A stretch of DNA of 7,524 bases from CADCVW01 sp035644935. Its GTDB lineage: Bacteria; Pseudomonadota; Alphaproteobacteria; Sphingomonadales; Sphingomonadaceae. A program made the translations under genes and the position numbers. The stretch spans positions 1 through 7,524 of the forward strand of contig DASQNO010000076.1 in assembly GCA_035644935.1 (NCBI GenBank). Reading direction: 5' to 3'. The notes below the pieces were generated by a model that did not search any database, was not told where the DNA came from, and saw only the letters and a program-made list of their open reading frames with translations. Positions 6,192 through 7,524 of the stretch are shown in pieces. How positions within the stretch are numbered: position 1 is the stretch's first letter; every line of letters starts with the position of its first letter.

Positions 6192-6204
6192 GTCGTCCTT
6201 CCTG

Positions 6205-6252
6205 TCCCTCTCCCGCATGCGGGAGAGGAGGGACCCGCGAAGCGGGGGGTGA
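6205..6252. repeat. Palindromic repeat family C, left half-element
   Basis: A perfect 22-base palindrome with arms CCTCTCCCGC... and ...GCGGGAGAGG (6207-6228) is followed by a second small stem CCGC-GAA-GCGG with flanking GGGACC and GGTGAGGG. It lies between engB and gst, ending a few bases upstream of the gst Shine-Dalgarno, so on a shared transcript it would form a strong hairpin in front of gst. Confidence 0.82.
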
Positions 6253-6292
6253 GGGTCTTCTTACTTCTGCCGTCGGGCCTTGGGCAGGCTCG

Positions 6293-6979
6293 CTATTGCT
6301 CGCTCCCTCTCCCGCTCGCCTGCGGCGAGTCGCCCTCTCCCGCAAGCGGGAGAGGGTTGATGGCATCGAGAACGGCGTCGCGCAGGGCGTCTATGCCCAT
6401 GCCCTTTTCGCTCGACGTGGTCAGCATCAGCGGGTGCGCGGCGGGGTGGGTGCGGGCTTCGGTCGCGACCTTGTCCTGCACTTCGGCCAGTTCGCTCGCC
6501 TTGACCTTGTCGGCCTTGGTCAGGACGACGTGGTAGCCGACCGCCGCCTCGTCGAGCATCTTCATGACGTCGCGGTCGACGTTCTTGAGCCCGTGCCGCG
6601 TGTCGACCAGCAGCATCGCGCGCTTCAACGCCTGACGCCCGCGCAGGAAGTCGTTGATCAGGTAGCGCCAGCGGCGGACGACCTCGGGCGGCGCCTTGGC
6701 GAAGCCGTAGCCGGGCATGTCGACCAGCCGGAACACGGGCGGTTCGCCGACGTCGAAGAAGTTCAGTTCCTGCGTACGGCCGGGCGTGTTGGACGTGCGC
6801 GCCAGGCCGTTGCGGTTGACCAGCGCGTTGAGCAGCGACGACTTGCCGACGTTGGAGCGGCCGGCGAACGCGATCTCGGGCGCCTCCGGATCGGGCAGGA
6901 ACTCCAGGCTCGGCGCCGAGCGGAGGAAGTTGACCGGCCCGGAGAAGAGCCGGCGGTCGGGCGCGGTGTCGGGGGTCAT
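6293..6979 (-). CDS. engB: Ribosome biogenesis GTPase EngB (YihA/YsxC)
   Basis: EngB is a TrmE-Era-EngA-EngB-Septin family GTPase that helps assemble the large ribosomal subunit. All nucleotide motifs are present in the 228-residue product: G1 GRSNVGKS (40-47), G2 around Thr65 in SNTPGRTQ, G3 DMPGYG (87-92), G4 TKAD (154-157) and G5 SSEKG (189-193). The ATG at 6979 overlaps the yidC stop in the sequence ATGA, so translation is probably coupled, a common arrangement for this pair. The protein should normally end soon after the final helix GIDALRDAVLDAI (residues 195-207). Residues 208-226 (starting NPLPLAGEG, then DSPQASGRGS) are encoded by the family C repeat, so the original stop was probably displaced by repeat insertion. 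The core is intact and likely functional. Confidence 0.96.
   Translation of the reverse strand: MTPDTAPDRRLFSGPVNFLRSAPSLEFLPDPEAPEIAFAGRSNVGKSSLLNALVNRNGLARTSNTPGRTQELNFFDVGEPPVFRLVDMPGYGFAKAPPEVVRRWRYLINDFLRGRQALKRAMLLVDTRHGLKNVDRDVMKMLDEAAVGYHVVLTKADKVKASELAEVQDKVATEARTHPAAHPLMLTTSSEKGMGIDALRDAVLDAINPLPLAGEGDSPQASGRGSEQ
6305..6356. repeat. Palindromic repeat family C, right half-element, inside engB
   Basis: In inverse orientation to the left half: CCCTCTCCCGC (6333-6343) pairs with GCGGGAGAGGG (6346-6356), and CTCGCC (6315-6320) pairs with GGCGAG (6324-6329). CCCTCTCCCGC also recurs at 6305-6315. The whole stretch lies within the last codons of engB. The 48 bases between the two halves (6253-6304) contain the engB stop. 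Confidence 0.85.
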
Positions 6980-7524
6980 GCCGGCGTCTTGGTGTCGACG
7001 CCGTAGCGCTTGTAGAGCAGCTTCTGCTGAATGATCGTGAAGATGTTGTTGGTCAGCCAGTAGAGCTGCAGCCCGGCCGCGAACGGCGCCATGATCACCA
7101 TCAGGAACCAGGGCATGAGGCCAAACACCTTCTGCTGCACCGGGTCGGTGGCGGGCGGGTTCAATTTGAACTGGATGTACTGCGTGATGCCCACCAGGAT
7201 CGGCAGCACGCCGATGGCGATGATCTGCGGCACGGTGAACGGCAGGAATCCGAACAGGTTGACGGGCGTCAGCGGGTCCGGCGCGGTGAGGTCGCGCAGC
7301 CACAAGGCGAAGGGCTGGTGCCGCATTTCCACGGCGATCATCAGCACCTTGTACAGCGCGTAGAAGACCGGGATCTGGAGCAGGATGGGAAGGCAGCCGG
7401 CGAGCGGATTGACCTTTTCCTCCTTGTACAGCTTCATGATCTCCTGCTGCTGGGCGACCTTGTCGTCCTTGTACCGCTCCTGCAGCGCCTTCATCTTGGG
7501 CTGGAGCACGCGCATCGCGGCCAT
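6976..7524 (-). CDS. yidC: Membrane protein insertase YidC, C-terminal part (cut by window edge)
   Basis: The 182 residues present match the conserved core of YidC/Oxa1. First comes a cytoplasmic helical hairpin (AAMRVLQPKMKALQERYKDDK...EIMKLYKEEKVNPLAGCLP), then membrane segments PILLQIPVFYALYKVLMIAV, QIIAIGVLPILVGITQYI and VFGLMPWFLMVIMAPFAAGLQLYWLTNNIFTIIQQ, then a short tail KLLYKRYGVDTKTPA. The 5' part, including the periplasmic domain of Gram-negative YidC, lies beyond the right edge; the reading frame is open through position 7524, and the methionine at the edge is internal. YidC inserts inner-membrane proteins alone or with SecYEG. The stop overlaps the engB start by 4 bases. Confidence 0.96.
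   Translation of the reverse strand: MAAMRVLQPKMKALQERYKDDKVAQQQEIMKLYKEEKVNPLAGCLPILLQIPVFYALYKVLMIAVEMRHQPFALWLRDLTAPDPLTPVNLFGFLPFTVPQIIAIGVLPILVGITQYIQFKLNPPATDPVQQKVFGLMPWFLMVIMAPFAAGLQLYWLTNNIFTIIQQKLLYKRYGVDTKTPA

Noticed and set aside
5439..6536. Plus-strand open frame of 365 codons opposite gst and the end of engB
   Set aside because: Antisense to two well-supported genes and begins within repeat family B; no domain visible.
6980..7303. Extension of the EngB frame upstream to 7303
   Set aside because: This part overlaps the conserved YidC core in another frame; the ATG at 6979 overlapping the YidC stop is the natural EngB start.
1..7524. tRNA, rRNA, prophage, transposase, toxin-antitoxin or defence genes
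   Set aside because: Looked for on both strands by cloverleaf-like arms and known protein motifs; nothing seen. All substantial frames are accounted for by conserved housekeeping genes.

Overview
The window looks like chromosomal core DNA of an alphaproteobacterium, most likely a member of the Sphingomonadales. The basis is the strongly GC-rich codon use, the protein styles (SecB, a Tim44-like protein, MltA, an Smr protein, DapE), the gene neighbourhood secB / timA-mltA-smr, and three kinds of palindromic intergenic repeat of the sort common in sphingomonad genomes. This placement is inference from pattern recognition; no database search was possible.

Layout, left to right. (1) Minus strand: the first codons of a probable lipid II flippase gene murJ (cut by the left edge), with the export chaperone gene secB just upstream of it. 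(2) A 180-base divergent gap with two small hairpins. (3) Plus strand: a Tim44-like membrane protein gene, then mltA (lytic transglycosylase lipoprotein) and an Smr-domain gene, the last two overlapping. (4) A 416-base convergent gap filled mainly by two almost identical 152-base palindromic elements. (5) Minus strand: dapE (lysine and diaminopimelate synthesis), divergent from a plus-strand cupin gene. (6) A 172-base convergent gap holding an inverted pair of a second repeat family. (7) Minus strand: yidC (5' part beyond the right edge), engB (4-base overlap with yidC) and a glutathione S-transferase-like gene; a third repeat family lies between engB and gst and runs into the engB coding region.

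Functionally the window is mostly envelope and protein-traffic housekeeping. SecB, YidC and perhaps the Tim44-like protein deal with protein export or insertion. MurJ, MltA and DapE belong to peptidoglycan precursor transport, turnover and precursor supply. EngB is a ribosome-assembly GTPase.

I found no phage, transposase, CRISPR, toxin-antitoxin or defence locus, and no tRNA or rRNA. The unexpected content is in the repeats: they sit at gene 3' ends and not in the two divergent gaps, the two large copies differ only at positions that preserve hairpin structure, and one repeat appears to have supplied the last 20 or so codons of engB. I do not see a convincing new multi-gene system.
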